Assembly: GCA_045345765.1 (NCBI GenBank)
Contig: CP148265.1
Location: 1,798,001 to 1,862,000, forward strand
Length of the DNA stretch: 64,000 nucleotides
Origin: JAOARY01 sp045345765
Lineage (GTDB): Bacteria > Bacillota > Clostridia > Peptostreptococcales > Peptostreptococcaceae
Direction: 5' to 3'
Part shown: in pieces, positions 1-8,628 of the stretch
Position numbering within the stretch: the first letter of the stretch is position 1
How the letters are laid out: every line of letters begins with the position of its first letter
Program-made: the position numbers and the translations under genes
The notes under the pieces: model-generated
The model's database searches: none
Seen by the model: the letters and a program-made list of their open reading frames with translations, nothing else
Told to the model about the DNA's origin: nothing

Positions 1-1
1 T

Positions 2-490
2 GGAGATGCATCTCCTCTTAATTTGATTTTTGAATTTTTTAATATAAATCATCCTAATTGGCTTGGAAATCCAAAGCTTGTATTATATACACTTTCATTT
101 ATAACCGTATATAAAAATATAGGATATTTTATGGTCATATATATCTCAGGGCTTATGGATATACCAGAAACTTATTATGAAGCTTGTAAGATTGATGGAT
201 GTAATAAATTTAAAGAATTTATACATATTACAGTTCCTATGCTCAATCATATCAATATATTAGTTTTATTTTTGGGTCTTATATGGTCATTTCAAACATT
301 TGACCTTATATATAATTTGACTGGTGGAGGTCCTGGTAATGCAAGTGTAACTATGGTTGTGAATATATATAATGTAGCATTTAAACAATTTAGAGCAGGT
401 TATGCTATGGCTATTGGAAATGTATTATTTTTAATAATTGCATTTTTTTCAATTCTTCAAAAGCGTTTATTAAAAAAAGACGAGTATTAG
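2..490 (+). CDS. Sugar ABC transporter permease (MalF/UgpA type), 5'-truncated by window edge
   Basis: Membrane permease subunit of a carbohydrate importer, working with a second permease, a solute-binding protein and an ATPase. The reading frame is open to the first base of the window, so the true start lies upstream; about 163 codons are visible against roughly 290-300 usual for the family. The diagnostic EAA loop is present (YYEACKIDGCNKFKEF), followed by the conserved Pro and a hydrophobic helix. The C-terminal LTGGGPGNASVT stretch is typical of UgpA/MalF-like permeases. The second permease starts 11 bp downstream, so both are in one operon. Substrate cannot be read from sequence; the DUF4091 protein downstream suggests a glycan-derived sugar. 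Confidence 0.9.
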   Translation, partial: GDASPLNLIFEFFNINHPNWLGNPKLVLYTLSFITVYKNIGYFMVIYISGLMDIPETYYEACKIDGCNKFKEFIHITVPMLNHINILVLFLGLIWSFQTFDLIYNLTGGGPGNASVTMVVNIYNVAFKQFRAGYAMAIGNVLFLIIAFFSILQKRLLKKDEY

Positions 491-501
491 GATGTGTTTT
501 T

Positions 502-1308
502 ATGAATCTAAAAAAGATTATAGGGGATTTATTTTTGCTATTTATAATATGCATAATGATAATCCCTTTTTTATATATGATAATAACTTCATTAAAGGTA
601 ACTTATACAGCGTATGATTTTTCAATTGGATTTGATGATTTGACTTTGCAAAACTATATTCAGATTTTAAGAAATGGTGATTTTTTTAATTTCTTTAAAA
701 ACTCTGTGATAATAACATTTTGCGGAGTGATTTTGACTTTGACATTTAGTAGTTTGGCGGCGTATTCTTTTGCTAAATTAAGATTTAAAGGAAGTTTTAA
801 TTTATTTTTTTATATGCTTATGACTCTTATAATTCCATCTCAAGTAACTATGATTCCTCTTTTTATAATAATGAAATATTTGGGTTTTATAAATACTTAT
901 TATGGTCTTATACTACCAATACCAACTGCTTTTGGTGTTTTTTTGTTAAGACAAGCTATAATTAATATTCCAAATGATCTTATTGATAGTGCAAAGATAG
1001 ATGGATGTTCAGAATTTATGATTTTTATAAAAATCATACTGCCACTAATAAAACCAAGTCTTATAGCTCTTAGTATATTTACATTTAGTGCAGCTTGGAA
1101 TGAATTTTTATGGCCACTTATAATGACTACAAATAATGATGTTAGGACATTAACTGTAGGCCTTTCTATATTAAAGACTCAATATACAGTCAATTACGGG
1201 CTTGTAATGGCTGGAGCTACAATTACTTTTATGCCTTCGTTCTTAGTTTATATAATATTACAGAGTAAATTTGTAAAAGGAATAACTTTAACAGGAGTAA
1301 AAGGGTAA
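502..1308 (+). CDS. Sugar ABC transporter permease (MalG/UgpE type)
   Basis: Second membrane permease of the same carbohydrate importer, 268 aa, near the family's usual 270-280. About six hydrophobic segments are visible, and the EAA loop reads LIDSAKIDGCSEFMIF, followed by the usual Pro. The C-terminus TGVKG resembles the conserved TGAVKG ending of UgpE/MalG proteins. ATG start with an AGGATG ribosome site that overlaps the end of the upstream permease gene. No ATPase gene is in the window; many Firmicute sugar importers share a distant MsmX-like ATPase, which is the likely situation here (inference). Confidence 0.92.
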   Translation: MNLKKIIGDLFLLFIICIMIIPFLYMIITSLKVTYTAYDFSIGFDDLTLQNYIQILRNGDFFNFFKNSVIITFCGVILTLTFSSLAAYSFAKLRFKGSFNLFFYMLMTLIIPSQVTMIPLFIIMKYLGFINTYYGLILPIPTAFGVFLLRQAIINIPNDLIDSAKIDGCSEFMIFIKIILPLIKPSLIALSIFTFSAAWNEFLWPLIMTTNNDVRTLTVGLSILKTQYTVNYGLVMAGATITFMPSFLVYIILQSKFVKGITLTGVKG

Positions 1309-1339
1309 TTATATAAAAAAACAAAAGGGTGGGGTTTAA

Positions 1340-2473
1340 ATGGATATAAGAAATTTAAAATCTTGTGAATTTGATGAAGCTTCAAATCTTATAAATGAAG
1401 TATTTAGATTGGATAGAAATGAAAAACCAACAATGGTAAAGGAATTTCCTCTTTTATTAAATGAAAATAATATAAAAAGAAGTGTTGGATTATTTGTAGA
1501 TTCAAAATTAGTATCTATAGTAAATAATGTAGTATTAGATATTCATTTACCGAACACCTTACTAAAAGGAGCTTTTGTTGGAGCTGTATGTACAAATAAA
1601 GATTATGAATCTAATGGTTATTCATCTAAGGTACTTGATTTAGTAGAAAAAAATTTAAAAGAAGAAAAGCTTGATTTTGTTTCTATATCAGGAACAAGAA
1701 CTTTATATACAAGAAGAAAATTAATAAAGGCAAATTCTTTTTATGAATATAAATTAGCAGATAAGAAGAAGTATTTTGATTTAGATAATCATAAATTAAT
1801 AGATTTTGATGATGAATATCTTGAAGAAATATTAGATAGCTATAATCAAAGTTCAACGAGATTTAGAAGAAGCAAAAAAGAATTAGAAATATTACTCGAT
1901 TCAGCAACAACGCCATTAAGAAACTATAGTTATAAAAAATTTATCATAGTTGATAAAAATAATATGTATAGAGGTTATATAATAATAAGATTTATAAATG
2001 AGAATGAAAAAACATACGCAAAAGTAATAGAAAGCTGTGGAGTTACTTTACTTATAAATTTATTTTTGTATCAGATATTAGTTAAATATGATTTAGAATA
2101 TATAAATTACTATGTACACAGTAAGGATTATAATAATTTACTCAGTTCATATGAAGAAAGAAATATAACAAATATAGGTGGAACTATTAAGATAGTTGAT
2201 TATATATCTATGATGAATAAATTAAGAAATTATTTTGCTGCCTTATTTGATTTTAGTGATGAATTAGAATTTGAATGCGAAGATGAAAATTATTATATAA
2301 AATGTTTTGGTGAGGAAATAAAAATAAATGGAATAGAGAATATAACTAGATTAGTATTTGAAGGTGCAAATGATGAACTTATAAATAATATAAAGAACAA
2401 AAATTTAAAAAGATTTATTAAAAAAGCATTCCCGATACCATTTGTATCAACAGAGGGTCTTAATTATCAGTAA
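1340..2473 (+). CDS. GNAT-family N-acetyltransferase, Eis-like length
   Basis: A 377-residue protein. Its N-terminal half has a GNAT pattern: an acidic start (EFDEASNLINEVFR), a beta strand running into GAFVGAVCTNKDYESNGYSS (about residues 75-95) as the acetyl-CoA motif, then SISGTRTLYTRRKL. The length and a second, weaker domain in the C-terminal half recall Eis-type two-domain acetyltransferases, but the typical SCP2-like tail is not clear. Start ATG follows a GGGTGGGG ribosome site 31 bp after the permease gene, so it is probably cotranscribed with the sugar operon. Substrate unknown. Confidence 0.72.
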   Translation: MDIRNLKSCEFDEASNLINEVFRLDRNEKPTMVKEFPLLLNENNIKRSVGLFVDSKLVSIVNNVVLDIHLPNTLLKGAFVGAVCTNKDYESNGYSSKVLDLVEKNLKEEKLDFVSISGTRTLYTRRKLIKANSFYEYKLADKKKYFDLDNHKLIDFDDEYLEEILDSYNQSSTRFRRSKKELEILLDSATTPLRNYSYKKFIIVDKNNMYRGYIIIRFINENEKTYAKVIESCGVTLLINLFLYQILVKYDLEYINYYVHSKDYNNLLSSYEERNITNIGGTIKIVDYISMMNKLRNYFAALFDFSDELEFECEDENYYIKCFGEEIKINGIENITRLVFEGANDELINNIKNKNLKRFIKKAFPIPFVSTEGLNYQ

Positions 2474-2582
2474 AATAATATATCTAAATTATAAAGCTTA
2501 TAAATAGAGATTATCAAAAATTTTAGATAATCAAAGATTAACTAAGTAAAATAGATTAGTTCATTATATCAAGGAGGATCAT

Positions 2583-4298
2583 ATGGATTTTAAATCAGGA
2601 ATTATAGATAGTTCATTTAGACATAAAAAATATTCAATACTAGAAGATAGATATTTTGAAAAAGATTATTTTAGGCTTAAGCTTTATAAAAATTCTAAAG
2701 CAGGATTTCAAATAATAAATCAGTCTAATGAAGAGTTTTTATTATTAGTAGATAGATTTAATGAGATAAGCTATAAGGGGCTTATAAATAGAGTTAGAAT
2801 AGATGTCAAATCTGATATAGGAAATATTAAGCCAAATGTTAGATTATTAGGTTATACAAAGACTGATTCAAATGAAATCGTAGCAGATCCGATAATAAAT
2901 GATTTGTCTGTAATAGTAAAAAAAGATATCGCTCAAATGGTTTATGTTGATTTTGAAATCCCAAAAGATATTTCAGAAGAAAAACTAAGACTAAAAATTG
3001 ATTTTTATCATACAAAGGGATATGAAGACGAAGAAATTATAAAATCAATGGATGTAATAGTGGATATAAAAGATTATGTATTAGAGGATTTAAATAAATC
3101 AGATTTTTTCTTAGATCTTTGGCAACATCCTACTTCTTGGGCTAGGATGTATAATGTTAGATTATTTAGTGATGAGCATTTTACTATTATAGATAATTAT
3201 CTAAAGGAATTAGCTTCATTAGGTCAGAAGGTAGTGACTATAATTGCTTCAGATTATTCATGGGCTGGACAGGATTGTTATAATGTATCAGATAATGCAT
3301 CTAATTTATTTGAATTAAATATGATAAAAGTATATAAGGATGAAAACAATAAATTAATATGTGATTTTAGCAATATTGATAGGTATATAAAAATAGCTTT
3401 CAAATATGGAATTGATAAAGAAATAGATTTGTTTGGACTTCTTTGTAATTGGGATAGAAGAGGATTTAAGACTCCAATAAAAGATTATGAAGATCCAATT
3501 AGAATAAATTATTATGACAAAAAAGATGATAAATTTAAATACATAGATAATAAAGATATGTTAAAAGAATATATAAAACAAGTCTTAAAATATTTTAAGG
3601 ATAATAATTATCAAGATAAATTAAGGATAATGACAGATGAACCTAATGATATTTTGCAATTTAAAAAATGGAGTGAGTTTTTAGATTCTTTGTGTGATTA
3701 TAAATTAAGATATAAATCAGCTATACACGATCAAGATTTTATGGATAATCTGGATGACAAAATAACAGATATATCGTTTAATGCATGTCTTAGTGTTAAA
3801 GCTAATTTAAAGATTGAAGATTATAAGAATCTTATAAATAAAAAAGACGGTGTATTAACTTGGTTTGTATGTTGTTTTCCAAAGCGACCTAATAATTTTA
3901 TATCTTCACCTCCGCTAGAATCAAGACTTATTGGCTGGTTTTCTTATTATTTTGGTTTTGACGGTTTTTTAAGATGGGATTATGCAATATGGCCAACAAA
4001 TCCATTTGAAAATCCTTCTTACAAATTCCCAAGATGGAAGGCTGGAGATATGTTTTTTGTTTATCCTGGAAAGAATCTAAAGCCTGTTAGTTCATTAAGA
4101 CTTGAGAATTTAAGGTATGGGATTCAAGATTATTTGATATTAAAGAAATTACAAGATGATATTGGAAAAGAAAATCTATATCAAAAATTAGAAAAATTAT
4201 TATCCAAAAAGCAGTCTATGACTTATGATATCAAAAGTTCTGATGTAAATATAGATTATAGTTTGGACTATGATGAATATATGGATATAATAAGTTAG
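2583..4298 (+). CDS. DUF4091 glycosidase-like protein
   Basis: A 571-residue cytoplasmic protein with no signal peptide. The C-terminal third carries the DUF4091 signature: FDGFLRWDYAIWP, then FVYPGKNLKPVSSLRLENLR and GIQDYLILKKL. DUF4091 proteins have a TIM-barrel fold related to glycoside hydrolases; no activity can be assigned from sequence. The central part has a plausible barrel (WQHPTSWARMYNV, IMTDEPND with acidic residues, VLTWFVCCFP). ATG start with a near-perfect AAGGAGG. It follows the sugar permease genes on the same strand after a 109-bp gap, which suggests it processes the imported sugar or oligosaccharide. A decayed copy of this gene's last 170 bp lies at about 5900-6072. Confidence 0.8.
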   Translation: MDFKSGIIDSSFRHKKYSILEDRYFEKDYFRLKLYKNSKAGFQIINQSNEEFLLLVDRFNEISYKGLINRVRIDVKSDIGNIKPNVRLLGYTKTDSNEIVADPIINDLSVIVKKDIAQMVYVDFEIPKDISEEKLRLKIDFYHTKGYEDEEIIKSMDVIVDIKDYVLEDLNKSDFFLDLWQHPTSWARMYNVRLFSDEHFTIIDNYLKELASLGQKVVTIIASDYSWAGQDCYNVSDNASNLFELNMIKVYKDENNKLICDFSNIDRYIKIAFKYGIDKEIDLFGLLCNWDRRGFKTPIKDYEDPIRINYYDKKDDKFKYIDNKDMLKEYIKQVLKYFKDNNYQDKLRIMTDEPNDILQFKKWSEFLDSLCDYKLRYKSAIHDQDFMDNLDDKITDISFNACLSVKANLKIEDYKNLINKKDGVLTWFVCCFPKRPNNFISSPPLESRLIGWFSYYFGFDGFLRWDYAIWPTNPFENPSYKFPRWKAGDMFFVYPGKNLKPVSSLRLENLRYGIQDYLILKKLQDDIGKENLYQKLEKLLSKKQSMTYDIKSSDVNIDYSLDYDEYMDIIS

Positions 4299-4389
4299 TA
4301 AAAAACTTGATTTATTTTACAATGATGTGCGAAAAAACCTATAGTCTTTAGACGTAGAAGCATTAGTAATTTTTAAGATAAGAAAAATT

Positions 4390-4484
4390 AAGAGGATACC
4401 ATTTTAAGAAAAACTTTAAAAACTGCGTTTGTTTTAAATATATAACACAGAATGTAGTTGAATTTCTTAATAGGAAATCCTCTT
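4390..4484. repeat. Nested palindrome, copy A (bidirectional terminator-like)
   Basis: The 284-bp gap between two converging genes holds three concentric inverted repeats. The outer arm is AAGAGGA (4390-4396)/TCCTCTT (4478-4484). The middle arm is TTAAGAAA (4404-4411)/TTTCTTAA (4463-4470). The inner arm is imperfect, with its right side around AACACAGAATGTAGTT (4444-4459). The inner arm resembles those of four other elements in the window (copies B-E). Its position at two converging 3' ends fits a bidirectional terminator. Confidence 0.6.
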
Positions 4485-4582
4485 TTATTTTGATTTTATT
4501 TTTAATTTTTTTTATTAATAAAATTTTTCTAAGAAAGTAGTAATCAACTCGCAATTAGTAATTAACTCGAAAAATTTAAGAA

Positions 4583-5764
4583 TTAAGCGATTTGATTATC
4601 TGGCTTATCTTTAACATCCTTATAGAATAATCCTCTTAAGATTAAAGCTAAAGCTCCATCTCCTGCTACATTACAAGCAGTTCCAAATGAATCTTGAATA
4701 GCAAAGATTGCTATTAATAGCCCAACTCCATCACCATCAAATCCTAATACACTTGTTACTATTGCTAAAGACGCCATTACTGTTCCTCCAGGTACTCCAG
4801 GCGCACCTACTGCAAATATTCCAAATAGTAAAGAGAATAATAATATAGTACCAAATGATGGCATTTGTCCATAAAGCATTTGAGCTATTGTCATACAAAA
4901 GAATGTTTCTGTAAGTACTGATCCAGAAAGATGTGTAGTTGCACCTAGTGGGATTGCAAAATTTACTACTTCATCTGGTAGTACTTTTGATTTTTTAGCT
5001 TGAGTTAATGCTACTGGCAATGTTGCTGCACTTGACATTGTTCCCATTGCAGTAAGATATACTGGTGGATAATGTTTAATTACCTCAAATGGATTTTTCT
5101 TAGATATTAATGCAGCTATTGAATATAATAAAGCTAACCATATAAAATGACCTATTATAACCAAAATAATCATCTTAAAAAATATCGGTAATTGTTTTGT
5201 TAATAGTCCTTCATATGAAAGACCACAGAATGTAGTTAAGATGTATACTGGTAGTATTGGAATAATAATCTTATTTACAATACTTAGTATCATATTTTGA
5301 AATTCATTAAATAATGCATCTACTTTTTCAGACTTTGTCCAAATAATTGATACACCAAGCATAATAGCAAGAACTAAAGCGGACATAACAGGCATAATTG
5401 GATCAATAGTAAGCTTAAATCCTAGCTTTGGAATTTCTCTTAATATTTCTGCTTTTGAAGAAATATTAAGCATTGGTACTATAACATACGCTGCTGCTGC
5501 TGAAAATAATGATGCTCCAACAGCTGAACTATAAGAAATTCCAAGATATGTACCTAACATTTGGCTTGCGTTTTTTCTTAAACCTGAAATAGCAGGTGTA
5601 ACAAATCCTATGATTACCATTGGAATTGTAAAGAAAATAATAGAACCAAGTACTTCTTTAACTGTATGTAATACAGCTATTACATTTTCACCAGCATTAA
5701 GACCGATTAAAATACCTAATATGATTCCAATAAGTAGTTTTGGAATCAAGCCAATTTTTTTCAT
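4583..5764 (-). CDS. Dicarboxylate/amino acid:cation symporter (DAACS family)
   Basis: A 393-residue multi-pass membrane transporter driven by Na+ or H+ symport. The serine-rich re-entrant hairpin is visible as MGTMSSAATLPVAL, followed by PLGATTHLSGSVLTETFF, the second hairpin GAPGVPGGTVMA and the substrate-site helix containing QDSFGTACNVAGDGA, all typical of GltP/SstT-like proteins. ATG start with a GGAGG ribosome site and its own strong promoter about 120 bp upstream. It stands alone between the DUF4091 gene and that gene's decayed partial copy. Glutamate, aspartate, serine/threonine or a dicarboxylate are all possible substrates. Confidence 0.9.
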   Translation of the reverse strand: MKKIGLIPKLLIGIILGILIGLNAGENVIAVLHTVKEVLGSIIFFTIPMVIIGFVTPAISGLRKNASQMLGTYLGISYSSAVGASLFSAAAAYVIVPMLNISSKAEILREIPKLGFKLTIDPIMPVMSALVLAIMLGVSIIWTKSEKVDALFNEFQNMILSIVNKIIIPILPVYILTTFCGLSYEGLLTKQLPIFFKMIILVIIGHFIWLALLYSIAALISKKNPFEVIKHYPPVYLTAMGTMSSAATLPVALTQAKKSKVLPDEVVNFAIPLGATTHLSGSVLTETFFCMTIAQMLYGQMPSFGTILLFSLLFGIFAVGAPGVPGGTVMASLAIVTSVLGFDGDGVGLLIAIFAIQDSFGTACNVAGDGALALILRGLFYKDVKDKPDNQIA

Positions 5765-5862
5765 TTTTTACCTCCAAAATATTAAAAATTTGTAGTCGTT
5801 CATTAAAAAATAATGAACAAGATATGTAATAAATTAAAAATTTAGTGATTTAGTACGAGATA

Positions 5863-5891
5863 AGCATAGAATAAAATATTTTTTTTGTCAA
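5863..5891 (-). promoter_or_regulatory. Sigma-A promoter of the DAACS symporter gene
   Basis: On the minus strand, a perfect -35 TTGACA (5886-5891) is followed after 17 bp by -10 TATGCT (5863-5868). The leader of about 90 nt contains an 8-bp hairpin, GTTCATTA/TAATGAAC, shortly before the GGAGG site. The -35 box lies at the very edge of the decayed DUF4091 fragment. Confidence 0.75.
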
Positions 5892-5899
5892 CATACATT

Positions 5900-6072
5900 A
5901 AATTATTTGATATTAAAGTGATAAAAAGATGATATTGATAAGAAAAATCTATGCGAAAAATGAGAGTTATTATTGTATAAAAACTAGTCTATAGCTTATT
6001 CTATTAAAAATTTTTATGTAAATATAAATTATGGCTTGAACTATGATGAATATATGAGTATAATAAGCTAGT
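5900..6072 (+). pseudogene. Decayed duplicate of the 3' end of the DUF4091 gene
   Basis: This stretch aligns almost without gaps to the last ~170 bp of the DUF4091 gene (about 4128-4300). Shared blocks include ATTATTTGATATTAAAG, GATGATATTG, AGTCTATAGCTTAT against AGTCTATGACTTAT, and ACTATGATGAATATATG near the stop, ending with matching ATAATAAGCTAG/ATAATAAGTTAG. The frame is broken and there is no start, so it is a remnant. The symporter gene lies between the intact 3' end and this copy, which implies an old duplication followed by deletion, or insertion of the symporter gene into a duplicated segment. Confidence 0.8.
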
Positions 6073-6094
6073 TAAAAAAAATATATTTATATTT

Positions 6095-6101
6095 TGTCGA
6101 A
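6095..6101 (+). promoter_or_regulatory. Candidate Spo0A box (TGTCGAA)
   Basis: An exact match to the Spo0A-binding heptamer TGTCGAA, about 190 bp upstream of a small membrane-protein gene. An AAGTATAAATATA string follows about 30 bp downstream, and the same string also follows the box at 30023. A 7-mer can occur by chance; only binding data would settle it. Confidence 0.3.
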
Positions 6102-6285
6102 AAATAATAGTATTTTTCATTGTTATAAAAGTATAAATATAATAAAAATTTATTTAGTTTTATATTTTTTGTAATGATTTTTATGTTTAATTTAAATGAA
6201 AAATATTTATATTTAAATATTTAGGGGGGTCATTTGTTAACAAATTTTTTTAATATTAATTTTAATGAAGAAAGAAGGATTGAAA

Positions 6286-6696
6286 GTGTTTAGCAAAAAG
6301 AATTTTTTAGTAATTAATTTAGTGGTTGTTTTTGTGTATTTCTTGTTTAACTTTGTTTTTAATTTTAAAGAGGATTTAGTTGTAGATATATCCCCACAAA
6401 AAGATAAGATGATAAAGATAAGTCAAGTTAAGAATTATGATAATGAAAGTATTAGATTAGATATTGAATATGGTAATAAGAATTTATTTGAAATAAGTAA
6501 AAGAACGTTTAATATTGTGCTTAAAAACAATGAATTATTTACCAATAATAATGAAGATTTATCTGTAAATTGGGTAAATAATAGTAATATAGATATAAAT
6601 ATAAAAGATAAATACAAAGATGAATTTGTAAATGTAAATATTGATATGGACAATATAAAAATACAAAAAAATATAGTGAAAAGAGACAATATATAG
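6286..6696 (+). CDS. Small membrane-anchored protein of unknown function
   Basis: Not recognised. About 136 aa from GTG at 6286, chosen because AGAAGG sits 7-10 bp upstream; an in-frame ATG at 6265 lacks a ribosome site. Residues ~7-26 form one transmembrane helix (FLVINLVVVFVYFLFNFVFN), followed by ~105 residues predicted outside. These are rich in Asn, Asp, Lys and Ile with alternating hydrophobics, which suggests a beta-rich domain. No cysteines. It stands alone, 122 bp before the fic antitoxin, with a Spo0A-like box upstream. Confidence 0.55.
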   Translation: MFSKKNFLVINLVVVFVYFLFNFVFNFKEDLVVDISPQKDKMIKISQVKNYDNESIRLDIEYGNKNLFEISKRTFNIVLKNNELFTNNNEDLSVNWVNNSNIDINIKDKYKDEFVNVNIDMDNIKIQKNIVKRDNI

Positions 6697-6756
6697 GACG
6701 ATATATTATAAGTAAAATGGTTTTTAAAATTTAATATAAAATAGTGATTTAAAGCC

Positions 6757-6785
6757 TTGTATATGTAGTTAAAAAATGGTATAAT
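6757..6785 (+). promoter_or_regulatory. Sigma-A promoter of the fic antitoxin-toxin operon
   Basis: -35 TTGTAT (6757-6762), 17-bp spacer, perfect -10 TATAAT (6780-6785). The leader to the antitoxin ATG is about 40 nt. The same box pair and spacing (TTGTAT-17-TATAAT) drives yefM-yoeB 1.9 kb downstream. Confidence 0.75.
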
Positions 6786-6833
6786 ATAATTAGGAAGGGT
6801 TGCGGTTTTTTTAATTTCAAGGAGATGATTTTG

Positions 6834-7019
6834 ATGAAAAAATACAGTTATAACTCTTTAAAACATACAAAAAGTACAATGGCTTTTGAAAATTTTAAAA
6901 TAGACTCTAATGTGGTGGATATATTCAAAGATTATCTTGATGGAAATAATGATCAAGATGAGATGATGGATAAGATATCACTTATAACTCAAAAGATGAT
7001 AGATAATAAAATACCTTAA
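6834..7019 (+). CDS. Fic antitoxin (class I inhibitory motif)
   Basis: A 61-residue protein starting at the ATG at 6834, which has AAGGAG 9 bp upstream; an earlier in-frame ATG at 6825 is too close to that site. Residues 15-20 read TMAFEN, matching the [S/T]xxxE[G/N] motif by which class I antitoxins (VbhA type) place a Glu into the ATP site of the partner Fic protein. The fic gene begins 62 bp downstream on the same strand. A U-tailed hairpin overlaps the stop codon, which would lower toxin transcription relative to antitoxin. The rest of the protein is acidic and helical. Confidence 0.75.
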   Translation: MKKYSYNSLKHTKSTMAFENFKIDSNVVDIFKDYLDGNNDQDEMMDKISLITQKMIDNKIP

Positions 7020-7051
7020 AATAATTATTAAAATTATTTTAGGGTATTTTT
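7008..7051 (+). terminator. Intra-operon hairpin overlapping the antitoxin stop codon
   Basis: AAAATACCTTAAAATAATTA pairs with TAATTATTTTAGGGTATTTT (one G-U), with a U-rich tail. The left arm contains the last antitoxin codons and its stop. Lying between antitoxin and toxin, it probably acts as a leaky terminator that keeps antitoxin in excess. Confidence 0.7.
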
Positions 7052-7081
7052 ATATTTAAAAAAGTCTTTGTGGGTGATATT

Positions 7082-7669
7082 ATGCATGAAAAGAAGGATA
7101 ATATATATTGTTATGATTCGGAAGTCTTGATAAATAAATTTGATGAAAAAAATTTTGATAGATTTAAAATAATTGAAACAAATTTTACTGCTGCTAGAAT
7201 ATTATTATTTCAAAAAGAAAAACCACCAGAAATTTTTAACTTAGATTATCTTAGATATATACATAAATATATATTTCAAGATATATATAATTGGGCTGGG
7301 CAGATTAGAAATATAGAGATATCAAAGGGACAACTATGGTTTGCTAGATGTGAATTTATAGAGAATGAAGCCTATAAATTATTTAAGAAATTAAAAGAAG
7401 AGAATAATTTAAGTAGTTATGATACAGATGAGTTTTGTAAAAGAATAGCTTATTACAAGACCGAAATAAATATGATTCATCCTTTTAGAGAAGGAAATGG
7501 TAGAGCTATTCGTGAATTTATAATAAAATTAGGGATGTATAATGGTTATGATATATGCTTTAATGAAGTATCCAAAGAGGAATATTTGGATGCAATGTAT
7601 CGTTCTCCTTATGATGATACTAAGCTCTATAATATAATAAAAAAAATCACCAAAAAAGTTAAAGCTTAG
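7082..7669 (+). CDS. fic: Fic-domain AMP-transferase toxin
   Basis: Fic/DOC family enzyme of about 195 aa that would transfer AMP, or another phosphate-containing group, from a nucleotide to target-protein hydroxyls. The catalytic motif HPFREGNGR is intact at about residues 133-141 in the consensus HxFx[D/E]GNGRxxR context. The upstream conserved blocks LRYIHKYIFQDIYNWAGQIR and the flap FARCEFIENEA are present. Start ATG at 7082 is chosen because GGGTGAT is just upstream; a GTG at 7070 would precede that site. It pairs with the small protein at 6834 carrying the inhibitory motif TMAFEN, so this is a toxin-antitoxin unit. Confidence 0.88.
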   Translation: MHEKKDNIYCYDSEVLINKFDEKNFDRFKIIETNFTAARILLFQKEKPPEIFNLDYLRYIHKYIFQDIYNWAGQIRNIEISKGQLWFARCEFIENEAYKLFKKLKEENNLSSYDTDEFCKRIAYYKTEINMIHPFREGNGRAIREFIIKLGMYNGYDICFNEVSKEEYLDAMYRSPYDDTKLYNIIKKITKKVKA

Positions 7670-7695
7670 CATAAAAATGTAAATATTAAATAAAG

Positions 7696-7724
7696 TTTAC
7701 TACTAATTTTTTTTGTGCTAAAAT
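7696..7724 (+). promoter_or_regulatory. Likely promoter of the YebC-family gene
   Basis: TTTACT (7696-7701), 17 bp, TAAAAT (7719-7724), about 40 bp upstream of the YebC-family start. Each box has a couple of mismatches to consensus. Confidence 0.45.
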
Positions 7725-7764
7725 TTTAAGGTAAAGTATATGATAAGAGTAATAGGAGGAACGT

Positions 7765-8475
7765 ATGGGACGTATAGGAAACATAATTAATAAAAAAGGT
7801 AAACAAGATGCAAAAAGAGCAAAGATATTTACTAAGTATGGTAGACTTATCGCAGTTGCTGCAAGAGAAGGTGGAGGAAATCCAGAATATAATGCTGCAC
7901 TTAAAACTGCAATAGATAAAGCTAAGGGTATGAATATGCCTAATGATAATATTGATAGAGCTATCAAAAAAGGTACTGGTGAAGGTGGATCGGATAATTA
8001 CGAGAACGTTGTTTATGAAGGTTATGGACCAGGTGGAGTTGCTGTAATAGTTGAAGCTCTTACTGATAACAAAAATAGAACAGCTGGTAATATAAGATAT
8101 TATTTCGACAAAAACGGTGGAAACCTAGGAACTTCTGGTTGTGTAGGTTTTATGTTTGATAGAAAAGGTCAAATATTTGTATCAAATGAAGCTAATGAAG
8201 AAGAATTAATGGACGCTGCATTAGAAGCTGGAGCTGAGGATTTTGTATCTGATGAGGAAGGTTTTGAAATAATAACAACACCAGAAGATTTTATGACAGT
8301 TAAGGAAGCTTTAACATCTAAGGGATATGAATTTATTGCTGCTGATATCAAGATGATTCCTCAAACTACTACAAAATTAGATAGTGAAGAATTATTAAAG
8401 CAAATGAATAAAATGATAGATGCTATGGAAGATGATGATGATGTACAAGAAATCTATCATAACTGGGAAGAATAA
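7765..8475 (+). CDS. yebC: YebC/PmpR-family protein
   Basis: A 236-residue member of the near-universal YebC/TACO1 family, variously described as transcription regulators and, more recently, as translation factors for proline-rich stretches. The family N-terminus is modified (MGRIGNIINKKGKQDAKRAKIFTKYGRLI), followed by NAALKTAIDKAKGMNMPNDNIDRAIKKGTGE, YEGYGPGGVAVIVEALTDNKNRT and the acidic C-terminal DDDDVQEIYHNWEE. ATG with AGGAGG. The usual N-terminus is MAGHSKW; here it is MGRIGNI, a known subgroup form. Transcribed alone from its own promoter with a terminator downstream. Confidence 0.93.
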   Translation: MGRIGNIINKKGKQDAKRAKIFTKYGRLIAVAAREGGGNPEYNAALKTAIDKAKGMNMPNDNIDRAIKKGTGEGGSDNYENVVYEGYGPGGVAVIVEALTDNKNRTAGNIRYYFDKNGGNLGTSGCVGFMFDRKGQIFVSNEANEEELMDAALEAGAEDFVSDEEGFEIITTPEDFMTVKEALTSKGYEFIAADIKMIPQTTTKLDSEELLKQMNKMIDAMEDDDDVQEIYHNWEE

Positions 8476-8502
8476 GCATAATTTAATCTAATTTAAATTA
8501 AT

Positions 8503-8560
8503 AAATCACTTTTTTAAATAGTTATATGTATATATAAATATTTGGAAAGGTGATTTTTTT
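8503..8560 (+). terminator. Terminator after the YebC-family gene
   Basis: AAATCACTTTT pairs with AAAGGTGATTT around an AT-rich loop, followed by a run of T. Confidence 0.7.
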
Positions 8561-8628
8561 ATTACATATAAGTTCTGTAATTTTTAGACTTGTTTATTTA
8601 AGAAAATGATAAGATTATAATTGAAGAA

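Noticed and set aside
4363..4554. 63-codon minus-strand frame
   Set aside because: It runs through the nested palindrome between two converging genes, has no ribosome site and no recognisable protein features.
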